The translations under genes and the position numbers were made by a program. A stretch of 64,000 bases of DNA from a virus, in the IMG/VR virus record IMGVR_UViG_3300044631_002422, positions 62,001-126,000 of that record. One strand, written 5' to 3'. A model generated the notes under the pieces. The model was not told the DNA's origin and searched no databases. It was given only the letters and a program-made list of their open reading frames with translations. This document shows positions 22,449 through 31,126 of this stretch, piece after piece (position 1 is the first letter of the stretch; each line of letters opens with the position of its first letter).

Positions 22449-23117
22449 ATGGCGAAAAAAAGGCAGGCGCAAAAACAATCAGTAAGACCTTCTCGTAAAA
22501 CATTAAAACCAAAAACAAAAAATCAAGAAAATTACATTATAGCTATGGCAGAATCAGACATAACATTTTGTTCTGGTCCAGCCGGATCTGGTAAAACTGC
22601 GGTTGCAGTTGGTTTAGCTTGTGAATATATTCTTGCAAATAAAGTTGAAAAAATAGTTATAACTCGACCTGTTGTTGAATCTGGTAGAGGTCTTGGGTTT
22701 TTACCGGGAACTTTAACCGAAAAAGTACAACCGTATTTAGTTCCAATAATCGAAGAAATGAAACTATATCTTGGTATAGACACATACAATTTAATGCGGG
22801 CTTCAAATATAATAGAGATTTGCCCACTAGAATATATGCGCGGAAGAAATTTTCATAATACATTTATGATTCTAGACGAAGGTCAAAATGCTACATTCGA
22901 GCAAATAAAAATGTTTTTAACTAGAATAGGAATAAACTCCAAGGCTATAGTAAATGGCGACCTAGATCAAACTGATTTAAGAGGCGGTGATTACGGCGGG
23001 TTACATGAATGCATGAAACTTTTAGATGACTTAGAGGGTGTAGCTATTTGCAAACTCGATTATTCAGATATTGTTAGAAACGGAATAATATCAAGGGTTT
23101 TAAGTAGACTGCGTTAA
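22449..23117 (+). CDS. phoH: PhoH-like ATPase
   Basis: The 222-residue protein has Walker A GPAGSGKT (43-50), ITRPVVESG, and Walker B FMILDEGQNA, all standard for the PhoH P-loop family, plus VNGDLDQTDL (sensor). A basic N-terminal extension (KKRQAQKQSVRPSRK) is added. PhoH is common in phages; an RNA-related ATPase role is suspected but unsettled. AAAGGAAAAA precedes the ATG. The gene ends at a terminator. Confidence 0.92.
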   Translation: MAKKRQAQKQSVRPSRKTLKPKTKNQENYIIAMAESDITFCSGPAGSGKTAVAVGLACEYILANKVEKIVITRPVVESGRGLGFLPGTLTEKVQPYLVPIIEEMKLYLGIDTYNLMRASNIIEICPLEYMRGRNFHNTFMILDEGQNATFEQIKMFLTRIGINSKAIVNGDLDQTDLRGGDYGGLHECMKLLDDLEGVAICKLDYSDIVRNGIISRVLSRLR

Positions 23118-23140
23118 CATTAGATTTTTTGTGTTTTATG

Positions 23141-23180
23141 GGCTGCTTTGTATTACTATAAATACAGCAGCCTTTATTTT
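23141..23180 (+). terminator. rho-independent terminator after phoH
   Basis: GGCTGCT (23141-23147) pairs with AGCAGCC (23166-23172), extended by an inner GTATT/AATAC stem, then TTTATTTTT. It lies just before the Shine-Dalgarno of the next gene. Confidence 0.75.
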
Positions 23181-23194
23181 TGATAGGATGGAAA

Positions 23195-23548
23195 ATGCCA
23201 ACTTACGATTTTGAATGCGAGCCGTGCGCCTATATCACGGAAATAAGACAAAGTGCCAGTGAACCAAATATATTGAAATGTCCAATTTGCGAACAGGAAA
23301 CGCTTAAAAAAGTTTTTATCTCCGCTCCAACTGTATTCGTTCGCGGAGAACCAACAACGATAGGCCAATTAGCAGAACGAAATACAAGCAAAATTGGCAA
23401 ATATGAGCTAGAAACTAAAAGAGAAAGTGATAAAATTCAAACCGCTGTAAGCGAAGAAGTAAAAAAGAAAAGAAAAGAACATAGAGCAATTCAGTCAATG
23501 ACGCCAGAACAACAAGTTAAATATATAAAAACTGGGGAAATGCCTTGA
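23195..23548 (+). CDS. FmdB-family zinc-ribbon protein
   Basis: ATG 23195, with TAGGATGG upstream, gives MPTYDFECEPC, the hallmark start of the FmdB zinc-ribbon family. The second knuckle CPIC follows at about 29-32. The 117-residue protein ends with a long charged helix. FmdB-type proteins are putative regulatory or nucleic-acid-binding proteins of uncertain role. The stop overlaps a TTG start of the next gene. Confidence 0.75.
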   Translation: MPTYDFECEPCAYITEIRQSASEPNILKCPICEQETLKKVFISAPTVFVRGEPTTIGQLAERNTSKIGKYELETKRESDKIQTAVSEEVKKKRKEHRAIQSMTPEQQVKYIKTGEMP

Positions 23549-23844
23549 ATCCATACGAAGCAAAATTTACTGAACTACTGAAAAAACATTACGAGTCAGT
23601 AACTCAACAAATAACAGAAAAACCTAGAAAAACAAATCCTCATATTGCAGTTTTGACATTCAAAATTGATGTTCGCGAGCTAGATAATCAAGGTATTATG
23701 GGAGAATCTATTTTGAGCAAGTCGGAATTATTGAAATATGGAATGAGTAATAAAGCACAAATTTTGATCAAAGGCGAAACAGAAGCTGATTGTATAAAAA
23801 AAGTAAAAGACATATTGGAGAATATAGATGCAAAATCCAGATGA
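23545..23844 (+). CDS. hypothetical protein (TTG start)
   Basis: TTG 23545 overlaps the preceding TGA (TTGA) and follows GGGGAAA. The 99-residue product has charged helices flanking a beta segment (HIAVLTFKIDVREL) and a C-terminal ETEADCIKKVKDIL helix. The next gene starts inside it. No family recognised. Confidence 0.5.
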   Translation: MNPYEAKFTELLKKHYESVTQQITEKPRKTNPHIAVLTFKIDVRELDNQGIMGESILSKSELLKYGMSNKAQILIKGETEADCIKKVKDILENIDAKSR

Positions 23845-24190
23845 TGAAGTTTTATTTAAAGAAATGGGAATACCAGATCCAATACAAACAAAAGTCACAT
23901 TCTTTGGCAAGGCGGCAAAAGAGTGCGAAGAATACTCATCGCTTGCTAAAAAGGTTGAAGTTAAATATAGTGTAACTGATTTGCAATACCACTACTTCGT
24001 AAGGGTTGGTCGCGGAGAGTTAATAGACCCATATGAAGCAAATTCAAATTTAAGCAGAAAGCATGTTTCTGAAATGTTTTCCTATAGAAAAGTTAGTGAA
24101 AGAGTTTTCAACTCTTTTTTGAAATATTTGGAAACTAAAAACAGAATACATTTTACTACGGCACGAAGACTTTTATTATCGGAGAGATGA
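23828..24190 (+). CDS. hypothetical protein
   Basis: The 120-residue product overlaps the upstream gene by 17 nt (GGAG before the ATG). It contains KAAKECEEYSSLAKKVEVKYSV and a C-terminal basic region (KYLETKNRIHFTTARRLLLSER) that may contact nucleic acid. Its YFVRVGRGELIDPYEA segment suggests a small beta domain. Unknown function. Confidence 0.5.
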   Translation: MQNPDDEVLFKEMGIPDPIQTKVTFFGKAAKECEEYSSLAKKVEVKYSVTDLQYHYFVRVGRGELIDPYEANSNLSRKHVSEMFSYRKVSERVFNSFLKYLETKNRIHFTTARRLLLSER

Positions 24191-24191
24191 A

Positions 24192-24509
24192 ATGAAAAAG
24201 GGACCATTATCTGGAGAAGACAAAGAATATATCAAAACAAACTACAAAGGTTTGCAAGTTACTGTAATGGCCGAGAAGCTAAAACGGTCCTTGCCTATTG
24301 TTCAAAAATTTGTAGATGAACTATATTCCCAAGAGCCAAAAACCCCAGAAGCAACAGATGCCCAGAATCTTTACGCGCGCAAGCCAGAACGCGGAGTTGT
24401 TGTTTCAACTCAAGCGGCCTCTATGGCGGCAGATGAATCAAAAGAAAAGAAAGACCCCAGTAAAATTAGTCCAAGATACGATAAATTCATTCATAAGATA
24501 AAGAAATGA
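24192..24509 (+). CDS. small helix-turn-helix-like protein
   Basis: The first 45 residues (LSGEDKEYIKTNYKGLQVTVMAEKLKRSLPIVQKFV) read like a homeodomain-type helix-turn-helix, as in small phage DNA-binding or terminase-like N-termini. The rest is a flexible Pro/Ala/Lys-rich tail ending KFIHKIKK. GGAGAG precedes the ATG. It could be a regulator or a DNA-packaging accessory; not resolved. Confidence 0.5.
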   Translation: MKKGPLSGEDKEYIKTNYKGLQVTVMAEKLKRSLPIVQKFVDELYSQEPKTPEATDAQNLYARKPERGVVVSTQAASMAADESKEKKDPSKISPRYDKFIHKIKK

Positions 24510-25027
24510 GAACAGAAGTTTGTACAAATTTTGATGATTACATGCATTGTTTATGTCATGTAAAAATAAACATGAGTTGGACAGCCGAAATGCAAAATGG
24601 CTTGACAATTTACGGTGACTATGAACGCCCAGACTATCTCGACTGCTGGACAAGATTCAAGAACTATTGCGAAGAAAATAAAGTAGTTCCAGTTAGAATA
24701 AAACTGTATATGTTCGGCATGAAAGAGTTTATTTTTTTTGAAGACCCCAATGGACTAGATGGCTTTTCAATATGTAGGGGATGCTCAAGAGATCAATCTT
24801 TGAGTGGAGAGTTTAGAGATTTTCAGTTTTTAACAGTGTCGCTTTTGAGGGATGAGTGTGATTATATCAATGTCAGAAAGTTTGCTTGGCCGGAAACAGC
24901 TTTTGAAGAAGCTGAAAGCGTAAGGTTGATAACACAAAATAACATTGAACACATGATATTTAAACATGACTCAGAAAAAGCAAAACACGAAGAAGTTCAG
25001 CAGTATCTCAACAGGGCAACCATGTAG
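24506..25027 (+). CDS. hypothetical protein
   Basis: The 173-residue product overlaps its upstream neighbour by ATGA. It is aromatic and Cys-rich at the N-terminus (NFDDYMHCLCHVK), with a beta region (VPVRIKLYMFGMKEFIFFEDPNG) and SICRGCSRDQS (CxxC). A helical C-terminus overlaps the next gene by 62 nt. No family recognised. Confidence 0.5.
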   Translation: MRTEVCTNFDDYMHCLCHVKINMSWTAEMQNGLTIYGDYERPDYLDCWTRFKNYCEENKVVPVRIKLYMFGMKEFIFFEDPNGLDGFSICRGCSRDQSLSGEFRDFQFLTVSLLRDECDYINVRKFAWPETAFEEAESVRLITQNNIEHMIFKHDSEKAKHEEVQQYLNRATM

Positions 25028-25436
25028 TGCTGCGCAATACATTGCCGAGCTTGTATGTATAAGAAAATCGGAAAAGGATAACAAAGGAAGTTTAGCTTAT
25101 AAGTTTTGGAATCAAACAGAAAGCTACGAAATACAAATTCGTGTAGCCAATAAACTAATAAATAAGTACGGAGAAAGAGCCGTGCTTCATTATTTAAATA
25201 GCCCTAGCGGATCGAATGTTTATTCGCTTGGGTTTTTGCATAAAAGTAAGAATTTTGTTTTACCGTTAGATTTTGTGAAAAAGGGTATTGAAAATTCTAA
25301 GAAGATAACAGATGCCGAAGACGCAAAACCAAAAAAGATAGTAGAACAACCAACAGGCGAATACAAATCAAAACAATCATTACCAGATAAAAAAAGTTTA
25401 TTTTTCAAATTGAGGAAAGCAGATGGCAGTAACTAA
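24966..25436 (+). CDS. conserved phage protein upstream of recA
   Basis: The 156-residue product has PCSAAQYIAELVCIRKSEKD near the start and YLNSPSGSNVYSLGFLHKSKNFVLPLDFV in the middle, then a Lys-rich linker. It starts 62 nt inside the previous gene and overlaps recA by 14 nt, so it is tightly linked to the recombinase and may assist replication or recombination. No domain is recognised. Confidence 0.55.
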   Translation: MTQKKQNTKKFSSISTGQPCSAAQYIAELVCIRKSEKDNKGSLAYKFWNQTESYEIQIRVANKLINKYGERAVLHYLNSPSGSNVYSLGFLHKSKNFVLPLDFVKKGIENSKKITDAEDAKPKKIVEQPTGEYKSKQSLPDKKSLFFKLRKADGSN

Positions 25437-27525
25437 AATACCTGATTATCTTAAAAAGTCAGCAAAAGATTATGGACAGATAATTAAAAGTGGTACAGAA
25501 GTATTAAAAGAAAAAAGCAGTTATGAAATTATTTCTGTGGGTCCAGCAATTGATATTGCTCTTGGAGGAGGAATAAAAGAAGGTAGTTGGGTTACTTTAA
25601 CCGGCGATCCTAAGAGCGGAAAAGATCAGCCACTGACATCTACAGTTTATACACCAGATGGTCCTAAAACAATGGGATCATTAAAAATTGGAGATTTGGT
25701 TTGTACTCCAGATGGCGACTTCGCGAAAATAAACGGTATTTATCCACAGGGATTAAAAGATGTTTATAGAGTTACATTTAATGATGGAACTTTTGCGGAG
25801 TGCGGGATAGACCACTTATGGAAAGTATGCAAAAATTATCACGGAAGAAATGACGAATGGGTAGTTTTACCATTGAGACAGATAATAGAAGAAGGCTTAT
25901 TTTACAGCGATAGAGCAAAGTGGAAAATTCCTATATGTGAACCTGTTTATTTCGGCTGTAAAAATCTTGAAATAGATCCGTATATACTGGGGTGCTTAAT
26001 TGGCGATGGTGGGTTGTCACAAGGAACTCCTATTATTACCACATCAGATAATGAAATTTTAGAAGCTTTTAAATATTATGCAAAAAATAATGGCTTAGAA
26101 ATTCATCATAGATCAAGATATGATTATTCTATTGTTGGATATGAAAAAAATGTTAATAATTTAACTAATAAGTTAAGAACATTAAATCTTATGGGTAAAA
26201 ACTCTCATACAAAATTTATACCACAAAACTATCTTTATTCATCTATTAATGATAGATTTGAATTAATTCGTGGGCTGATGGATACTGACGGATATAATGA
26301 CAATGGTAAGTCTGCTGAATACAGCACTGTGTCATACTTATTAAGTATTCATGTGGCAGAGTTATTGCGTTCGCTTGGGTATATGGTAAAAACAAAAGAA
26401 AGAATGACAAAATGCAATGGTCAAGAATTTAAATCTTTTAGACTTTATATATCAGGCAATGATGTAAATAAGCTTTTTAAGCTTAGTCGTAAAATTTTCT
26501 ATTCAAAAAGAAAAAAACCAAAATTATTCAAAACTATAAAGAAGGTTGAAGTTGTTAGAAAAGAAGAAACTCAATGTATCTTTATTAACCACCAAGACCA
26601 TCTTTATTTAACTGATAGTTTTAATGTTACTCACAATACAACTACAGCAATGCAGATAGCCGCTAATTGCCAAAAGCTTGGAAGAAACATAATTTATATT
26701 GACGCAGAAGGAAGATTCAAGGATATGAATTTTCAAGTGGACGGACTAGATCCTGAAAAGATGCTTATTATGGCTCCAGAAGACAAACCTATTCCAGCTG
26801 AGAAGTTTCTTGAATGGGCTTATATGATGATGAGTCACTCTGACAATTATGGGGCAGTATTGATTATTGATTCTATATCGTCGCTAATACCAGAAAAAGA
26901 ACTTGATGGAGATTTCACTGCTGGCCGCGCTGGATTACCAAAGGTTCTTTCTGTATTCACGAAGAAGGTTGGTCAGTTACTACCGAGGCAACGCGGTCTT
27001 GTTATTGCAATAACTCATTACATTGCGAATACATCCGGTTTTGGTAAAGCTAAAATGGCTGATGGTGGAAATAAAATTCAATATCAAGCTGACACAAGAA
27101 TGGAAATTGCTGGCGGCGGAGAAAATACCCCGGCAGTTAAATTTTGGGAAGATGATGAAGGTAAACGAGTTGGTCAGGTAGTTAACTGGAAAATTATTTG
27201 TTCATCTATGGGACCACCGGGAGGACAGGTACAGAGTTATATCAAGTACGGCCACGGGATTGACCGAACGCAGGAAATTTTAATGCTTGCTTTAGATCTC
27301 GGTTTAATAGATAAATCCGGCGCTTGGTTTACTTGTTCTTTTATTCAACTTTATAAAGATTTAGCAAAACAAATTTTTCCAGATATAAATGTTGAAAATC
27401 AAGAAGAGTTGTTTTCAGTAAAAGGTTTTAAGTTTCAGGGGCAAAATAAACTATATGATTTTTTGAAATCTCATCCAGTTCTTGTTGATACCCTAGAAAA
27501 GATGATAAAGGAAAACTTAACATGA
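25423..27525 (+). CDS. recA: RecA/UvsX-type recombinase precursor containing an intein
   Basis: The 700-residue precursor should splice to a 362-residue recombinase. The N-extein (1-67) ends in the P-loop GDPKSGK. The C-extein from residue 406 resumes TTTAMQIAA, so the insert splits Walker A exactly. Walker B is VLIIDSIS, and IDAEGRF, QRGLVIAITHY and the DNA-loop region follow. It would pair DNA strands for recombination-dependent replication and repair. Because the intein breaks the ATP site, the unspliced protein should be inactive, making splicing obligatory. The last codons overlap the next gene. Confidence 0.95.
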   Translation: MAVTKIPDYLKKSAKDYGQIIKSGTEVLKEKSSYEIISVGPAIDIALGGGIKEGSWVTLTGDPKSGKDQPLTSTVYTPDGPKTMGSLKIGDLVCTPDGDFAKINGIYPQGLKDVYRVTFNDGTFAECGIDHLWKVCKNYHGRNDEWVVLPLRQIIEEGLFYSDRAKWKIPICEPVYFGCKNLEIDPYILGCLIGDGGLSQGTPIITTSDNEILEAFKYYAKNNGLEIHHRSRYDYSIVGYEKNVNNLTNKLRTLNLMGKNSHTKFIPQNYLYSSINDRFELIRGLMDTDGYNDNGKSAEYSTVSYLLSIHVAELLRSLGYMVKTKERMTKCNGQEFKSFRLYISGNDVNKLFKLSRKIFYSKRKKPKLFKTIKKVEVVRKEETQCIFINHQDHLYLTDSFNVTHNTTTAMQIAANCQKLGRNIIYIDAEGRFKDMNFQVDGLDPEKMLIMAPEDKPIPAEKFLEWAYMMMSHSDNYGAVLIIDSISSLIPEKELDGDFTAGRAGLPKVLSVFTKKVGQLLPRQRGLVIAITHYIANTSGFGKAKMADGGNKIQYQADTRMEIAGGGENTPAVKFWEDDEGKRVGQVVNWKIICSSMGPPGGQVQSYIKYGHGIDRTQEILMLALDLGLIDKSGAWFTCSFIQLYKDLAKQIFPDINVENQEELFSVKGFKFQGQNKLYDFLKSHPVLVDTLEKMIKENLT
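25624..26637 (+). mobile_element. class 3-like intein with LAGLIDADG endonuclease in recA
   Basis: Intein of 338 residues, precursor residues 68-405. Position 1 is Asp (DQPLTSTVYTPDG), not Cys or Ser. The class 3 triad is present: Trp66 in DHLW (block B), Cys318 in ETQCIF (block F) and Thr336 in VTHN (block G), ending His-Asn before Thr+1. A LAGLIDADG homing endonuclease is visible as ILGCLIGDGG (121-130) and LIRGLMDTDG (214-223), with acidic residues kept in both. It is probably an active homing element targeting the recA P-loop. Confidence 0.93.
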
Positions 27526-28451
27526 ATTTTTGGAGTCTTCAAAAAGAAGGTAAGATTGATGGAAAATTTTTCTGCAATTTATACAAATGTTGCAAGGAAA
27601 TAAACATACAGGATTTAAAAAATGGAACTCGTAAAAACACTTACGAAGCAATGCAGAGTTATATCAATATCGATGAAAATTCTCCTACTTTAGTAACACA
27701 TGCTGGAGACTGGGGAATAAAGAAAAATCAATGTAGTATTACATCTAAAAACATATACGCTTATACTATTGAAGATGCAACTCACGGAGGAGTGTATCTT
27801 AATCTAGAAATAGATTCAGTTCTGCCAAATGTAAAAAGATGGTTCATGTCAAACATGGGTCAGCTTTTGCATGAAAAGATATACCCAGTTCCGTTGAACA
27901 TCCTTAAAAAGGATTGGCAAGGAATAGATATAAATCAATTGAGACATGTCAAAAAAGAAAAACTATGCTACGCAAATTTTACAATCACTTCTCCGTACAG
28001 AATACGGGTAGCTGAGTGGGCTTGGGGTGAAAAGTATATTGATTGCCATTTCCCGAAACGGTATGCAAATCAAGACATAGAACTTAGTATGCCAATCTTA
28101 AAAGAGCAAAGACTTTCTATGCAACAATTTACAGAAGTTTTATCTTCTTATCATTTTTGTATTGCGCCAACTGGAAACGGACTCGACACGTTTAGAACTT
28201 GGGAATGCATTTTATGCAATACAGTTCCAATAGTTCAAGACAATTGGATGAATAGAGTTTTCTCAAAAATATGGCCAATGATCATAGTGCAAAGATATGA
28301 ATTTACCGATGTTTACAAAAAGATAAATGAATTTCATGAGCAATATGGGAAAGTAAACTACGATTATTCTTTGCTGCTAGAAGAAAATTTTGATTTACTG
28401 CTAGATAGGATTGAATATGAAAGTAATAGGCTTAGACGGGAATACATATAA
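27522..28451 (+). CDS. exostosin-like glycosyltransferase
   Basis: The 309-residue product has the exostosin/GT47-type C-terminal motif in YHFCIAPTGNGLDTFRTWE followed by LCNTVPIVQDNWM, where the Glu and the CxxPV turn mark the nucleotide-sugar site. The N-terminal half (HAGDWGIKKNQCSITSKNIYAYTIED) is less conserved. ATG overlaps recA by 4 nt, so a sugar transferase is co-translated with the recombinase. Acceptor unknown. No signal or membrane segment. Confidence 0.65.
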   Translation: MNFWSLQKEGKIDGKFFCNLYKCCKEINIQDLKNGTRKNTYEAMQSYINIDENSPTLVTHAGDWGIKKNQCSITSKNIYAYTIEDATHGGVYLNLEIDSVLPNVKRWFMSNMGQLLHEKIYPVPLNILKKDWQGIDINQLRHVKKEKLCYANFTITSPYRIRVAEWAWGEKYIDCHFPKRYANQDIELSMPILKEQRLSMQQFTEVLSSYHFCIAPTGNGLDTFRTWECILCNTVPIVQDNWMNRVFSKIWPMIIVQRYEFTDVYKKINEFHEQYGKVNYDYSLLLEENFDLLLDRIEYESNRLRREYI

Positions 28452-28821
28452 GTGGAATCCAAAATCAGGCTCAGATTCAGCCAAAAGGTCAAAACTTCAT
28501 GAAAAGGCAAAAATAATTCTTGACATATGTTTTCCTTATGATAGAATTCTACAAGAGGTTTCTTTACCCGGAACAAAAACACAAGGAAGAAAAGGAACTC
28601 TTCGGGCTGATTTTTTTATTCCGAATAGGAATCTTGTTGTAGAAATACATGGACAACAACACTTTAACTTTAACAAGTTTCATTTTAAAGATAAATTATC
28701 ATTCTTTCGCGCTCAGGCTAGAGACAGGGATAAGCGCGAATGGTGTAATATAAACGAAATTAAGATAATAGAATTCAATTACAACGAGAGTGAAGATGAC
28801 TGGAGAAGAAAAATTAGCTGA
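28417..28821 (+). CDS. Vsr-like/PD-(D/E)XK nuclease
   Basis: Start ATG 28417 (MKVIGLDGNTYKWNP) lies inside the previous gene. The 134-residue product has the core LRADFFIPNRNLVVEIHGQQH (about 67-87), with Asp, Glu and His placed as in Vsr-type and EDxHD nucleases, then RDRDKREW and IKIIEFN. No extra DNA-recognition domain is attached. It may be a repair or junction nuclease, or a stripped homing endonuclease. Two larger relatives lie at 38532 and 54963. Confidence 0.6.
   Translation: MKVIGLDGNTYKWNPKSGSDSAKRSKLHEKAKIILDICFPYDRILQEVSLPGTKTQGRKGTLRADFFIPNRNLVVEIHGQQHFNFNKFHFKDKLSFFRAQARDRDKREWCNINEIKIIEFNYNESEDDWRRKIS
28520..28547 (+). promoter_or_regulatory. possible internal promoter
   Basis: TTGACA (28520-28525), 16-bp spacer, TAGAAT (28542-28547): identical hexamers and spacing to the promoter at 4103. 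It lies within coding sequence and would feed the helicase-primase genes. Chance is possible. Confidence 0.4.
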
Positions 28822-29275
28822 ATTTTTACAAGTCATAGAGGATTGGAAATTCTCTAAACATCTCAAGGAAGTGAAACCGCCAAAAGATGAATCTACATTG
28901 AATGCCATTCTAAATGGAAATTCCGAATGGTTAAAAATGCTGAACGATAAAGAATGTATGATGTACGCTTATGAACTTTATGTTTATGCTGAATATATTG
29001 AAACCATAAAAGCCAAAGAAAAAACAGTTTTAGAATGGGCGGATTCGTCTATTTGGTTTATAATAGGTGGAGTAATTAACCAGTACGGCAGTCAATACTC
29101 AAAGTGGCAAGAAAAGTATTACGCCGCTGTAAAAGAAAATCCACTCGCGTCAGAGATACTCAAGATTAAAAATCATGCAGAGGCTAGAGTAAGAATGCTT
29201 GATGGGAAACATGATAGATTGATGAAAATGGCGGACACTTTAAATAATTTAGCGAGGAGAAAGTATGGACAATGA
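28796..29275 (+). CDS. hypothetical helical protein
   Basis: Start ATG 28796 (MTGEEKLAEFLQVIEDWKF) overlaps the nuclease gene by 26 nt, with GAGAG upstream. The 159-residue product is predicted all-helical (MYAYELYVYAEYIETIKAKEKTV) with a basic C-terminus (DRLMKMADTLNNLARRKYGQ). Its place between recombination and helicase genes suggests a replication accessory such as a loader, but nothing in the sequence proves it. Confidence 0.5.
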   Translation: MTGEEKLAEFLQVIEDWKFSKHLKEVKPPKDESTLNAILNGNSEWLKMLNDKECMMYAYELYVYAEYIETIKAKEKTVLEWADSSIWFIIGGVINQYGSQYSKWQEKYYAAVKENPLASEILKIKNHAEARVRMLDGKHDRLMKMADTLNNLARRKYGQ

Positions 29276-29669
29276 ACATTTAAAAAGCATAGTAGATTCT
29301 TTGTCACCGGAACAGGTTGCGGATCTTTTACAACAAATACTTAAACAACAATCGGAAAAAAATGAGAAACCTACCTATAAAAGAAATCCACAAACTAGCG
29401 AAAAAAATGACAACTCTTTTGTAATGAAGCAAGAACAAAGCAAAGTTAGAAAAACACCAGTCACAGAAGGCAGGCGTTTTAATAAGTTTAAAGACACTGG
29501 CGAACATCGTGACGAAGTAAACAAAACGCCAGAAGTTAATCTAACTGAAAGACGAAGACCAACTTTCAAACAAGTAGACCAAGTTTGTACACGTTGCAAC
29601 AAAAAAGTTCAGGTTCATCCCCAACATGCTCGCGATTTTTATGTGTGTGACTCATGCCTAAGAAAGTAG
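29265..29669 (+). CDS. protein with C-terminal zinc finger, upstream of helicase
   Basis: The 134-residue product has a short helical start (SIVDSLSPEQVADLLQQIL), a long polar, Lys/Arg-rich linker, and a C-terminal zinc finger CTRC (about 108-111) and CDSC (about 128-131). It overlaps its upstream neighbour by 11 nt and the helicase by 16 nt. It could tether the helicase to DNA or another protein. Family not recognised. Confidence 0.5.
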   Translation: MDNEHLKSIVDSLSPEQVADLLQQILKQQSEKNEKPTYKRNPQTSEKNDNSFVMKQEQSKVRKTPVTEGRRFNKFKDTGEHRDEVNKTPEVNLTERRRPTFKQVDQVCTRCNKKVQVHPQHARDFYVCDSCLRK

Positions 29670-31126
29670 AAAATAAACTAGAAGACTTAGCTTCAGAAAG
29701 AGCCGTTCTGGCAGCACTTTGCCAACACGGTCTTGATGCATATCTAGATATAGATTTTATTGATTCTAGATCATTTACAGACCCCATGAATCAATTGATA
29801 TTTGATTGTATTTATAAGTCAATTTCTGAAAATACTCAAGTCGAACTATCGTCCATTCTTTCGGCAGCGAATAATCTTGGCGTTGCGGATCAAATAAACA
29901 ACAAAGATGAAATAGCATTTATAAGATCTTTGTTTAATTTTCCAATACACAAATCAAATATTGGAACATACGCTACAAAAATAGCCAAGCTCAAATTGGC
30001 TAGAGATTTACTGAAAACCCTTCGAGCTTGTGAAACTGAACTTAATTCAGTGACAGGCGAAGAAGATATTATTGATATTATATCTAAAATAGAAGAGCCT
30101 CTACTTGACGCAACTAGCGATATATACCAATCATCAAGCAAAAAAACACAAACTCTTGGCGAGGGATTAGATGAATACTTAGAATATCTTTCAAATAACG
30201 TATCTGATTTTGTTGGAATATCTAGCGGTTTTCCAGCTTATGATGCTGCGATTGGCGGAGGTCTTCGTAGAAAATCTGTTGATCTTGTCGCCGCAAGACC
30301 AAAAGTAGGCAAATCAATGTTTGGTGATGCGGTCGCTTTGCATGTAGCCAGCAAGTTGAATGTACCTGTTTTAGTTCTTGATACAGAAATGTCTAAAGAA
30401 GATCATTATAATAGAATTCTCGCGAACTTGTCTGGTGTTGAAATCAATAGAATTTCTACTGGAAAGTTTACTGAAAATGAAATAGATAAAGAGAAGGTAT
30501 TTAACGCTGCAAAAAAACTAAAAGAAATACCATATCATTATATTAGTATTTCTGGAGAGTCTTTCGAGAACATACTCAGTCAAACAAGAAAATGGATTTA
30601 CCAGCATGTTGGATTTGATGAAAACGGAAAAACAAAAGATTGTTTGATAGTTTATGACTATCTCAAACTAATGGGATCGGAAGGCATTAGCGCTGCTATG
30701 CAAGAGTATCAAGTGCTTGGTTTTCAAATTACTAAACTGCATAACTTTACAGTCAAGTATGATGTTCCATGTTTAGCTTTTGTACAATTGAATAGAGATG
30801 GTATCACTAAAGAAAGCACAGACGCTGTTTCTGGTTCGGATCGTTTGATTTGGCTTTGTACTAGTTTTTCAATTTTTAAATTGAAATCAGATGAAGAAAA
30901 AGCAACCGATGGTGTAAACAATGGTGACAGAAAACTTGTACCAGTTGTTTCTAGACATGGCGAAGGGTTGTGTGATGGTGATTATATTAGTATGAAGATG
31001 CATGGTCGTTACGGAAGAATTGAACAGGGTTTAACGAGAAATGAAATTCACGAAAACAATAAAGTCAGACAAGAAGGTTTTGAAACAGACAACATTAACG
31101 AAGGAGAAGATCTCATCGTTATGTGA
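29654..31126 (+). CDS. dnaB: DnaB-family replicative helicase
   Basis: The 490-residue protein has the DnaB layout: N-terminal helical domain (about 10-150, ASERAVLAALCQHG), linker, then a RecA-like motor. Walker A is ARPKVGKS (214-221), Walker B CLIVYDYLKLM, and LAFVQLNRD plus SGSDRLIW match the later helicase motifs. It unwinds the fork 5' to 3' as a hexamer and partners the primase encoded next. Length agrees with the family. The primase gene starts 86 nt before its end in another frame. Confidence 0.93.
   Translation: MPKKVENKLEDLASERAVLAALCQHGLDAYLDIDFIDSRSFTDPMNQLIFDCIYKSISENTQVELSSILSAANNLGVADQINNKDEIAFIRSLFNFPIHKSNIGTYATKIAKLKLARDLLKTLRACETELNSVTGEEDIIDIISKIEEPLLDATSDIYQSSSKKTQTLGEGLDEYLEYLSNNVSDFVGISSGFPAYDAAIGGGLRRKSVDLVAARPKVGKSMFGDAVALHVASKLNVPVLVLDTEMSKEDHYNRILANLSGVEINRISTGKFTENEIDKEKVFNAAKKLKEIPYHYISISGESFENILSQTRKWIYQHVGFDENGKTKDCLIVYDYLKLMGSEGISAAMQEYQVLGFQITKLHNFTVKYDVPCLAFVQLNRDGITKESTDAVSGSDRLIWLCTSFSIFKLKSDEEKATDGVNNGDRKLVPVVSRHGEGLCDGDYISMKMHGRYGRIEQGLTRNEIHENNKVRQEGFETDNINEGEDLIVM

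Noticed and set aside
28417-28821. Possible split intein or intron fragment around the nuclease at 28417
   Set aside because: Neither neighbour looks broken and no intein blocks are present; treated as an ordinary small nuclease.
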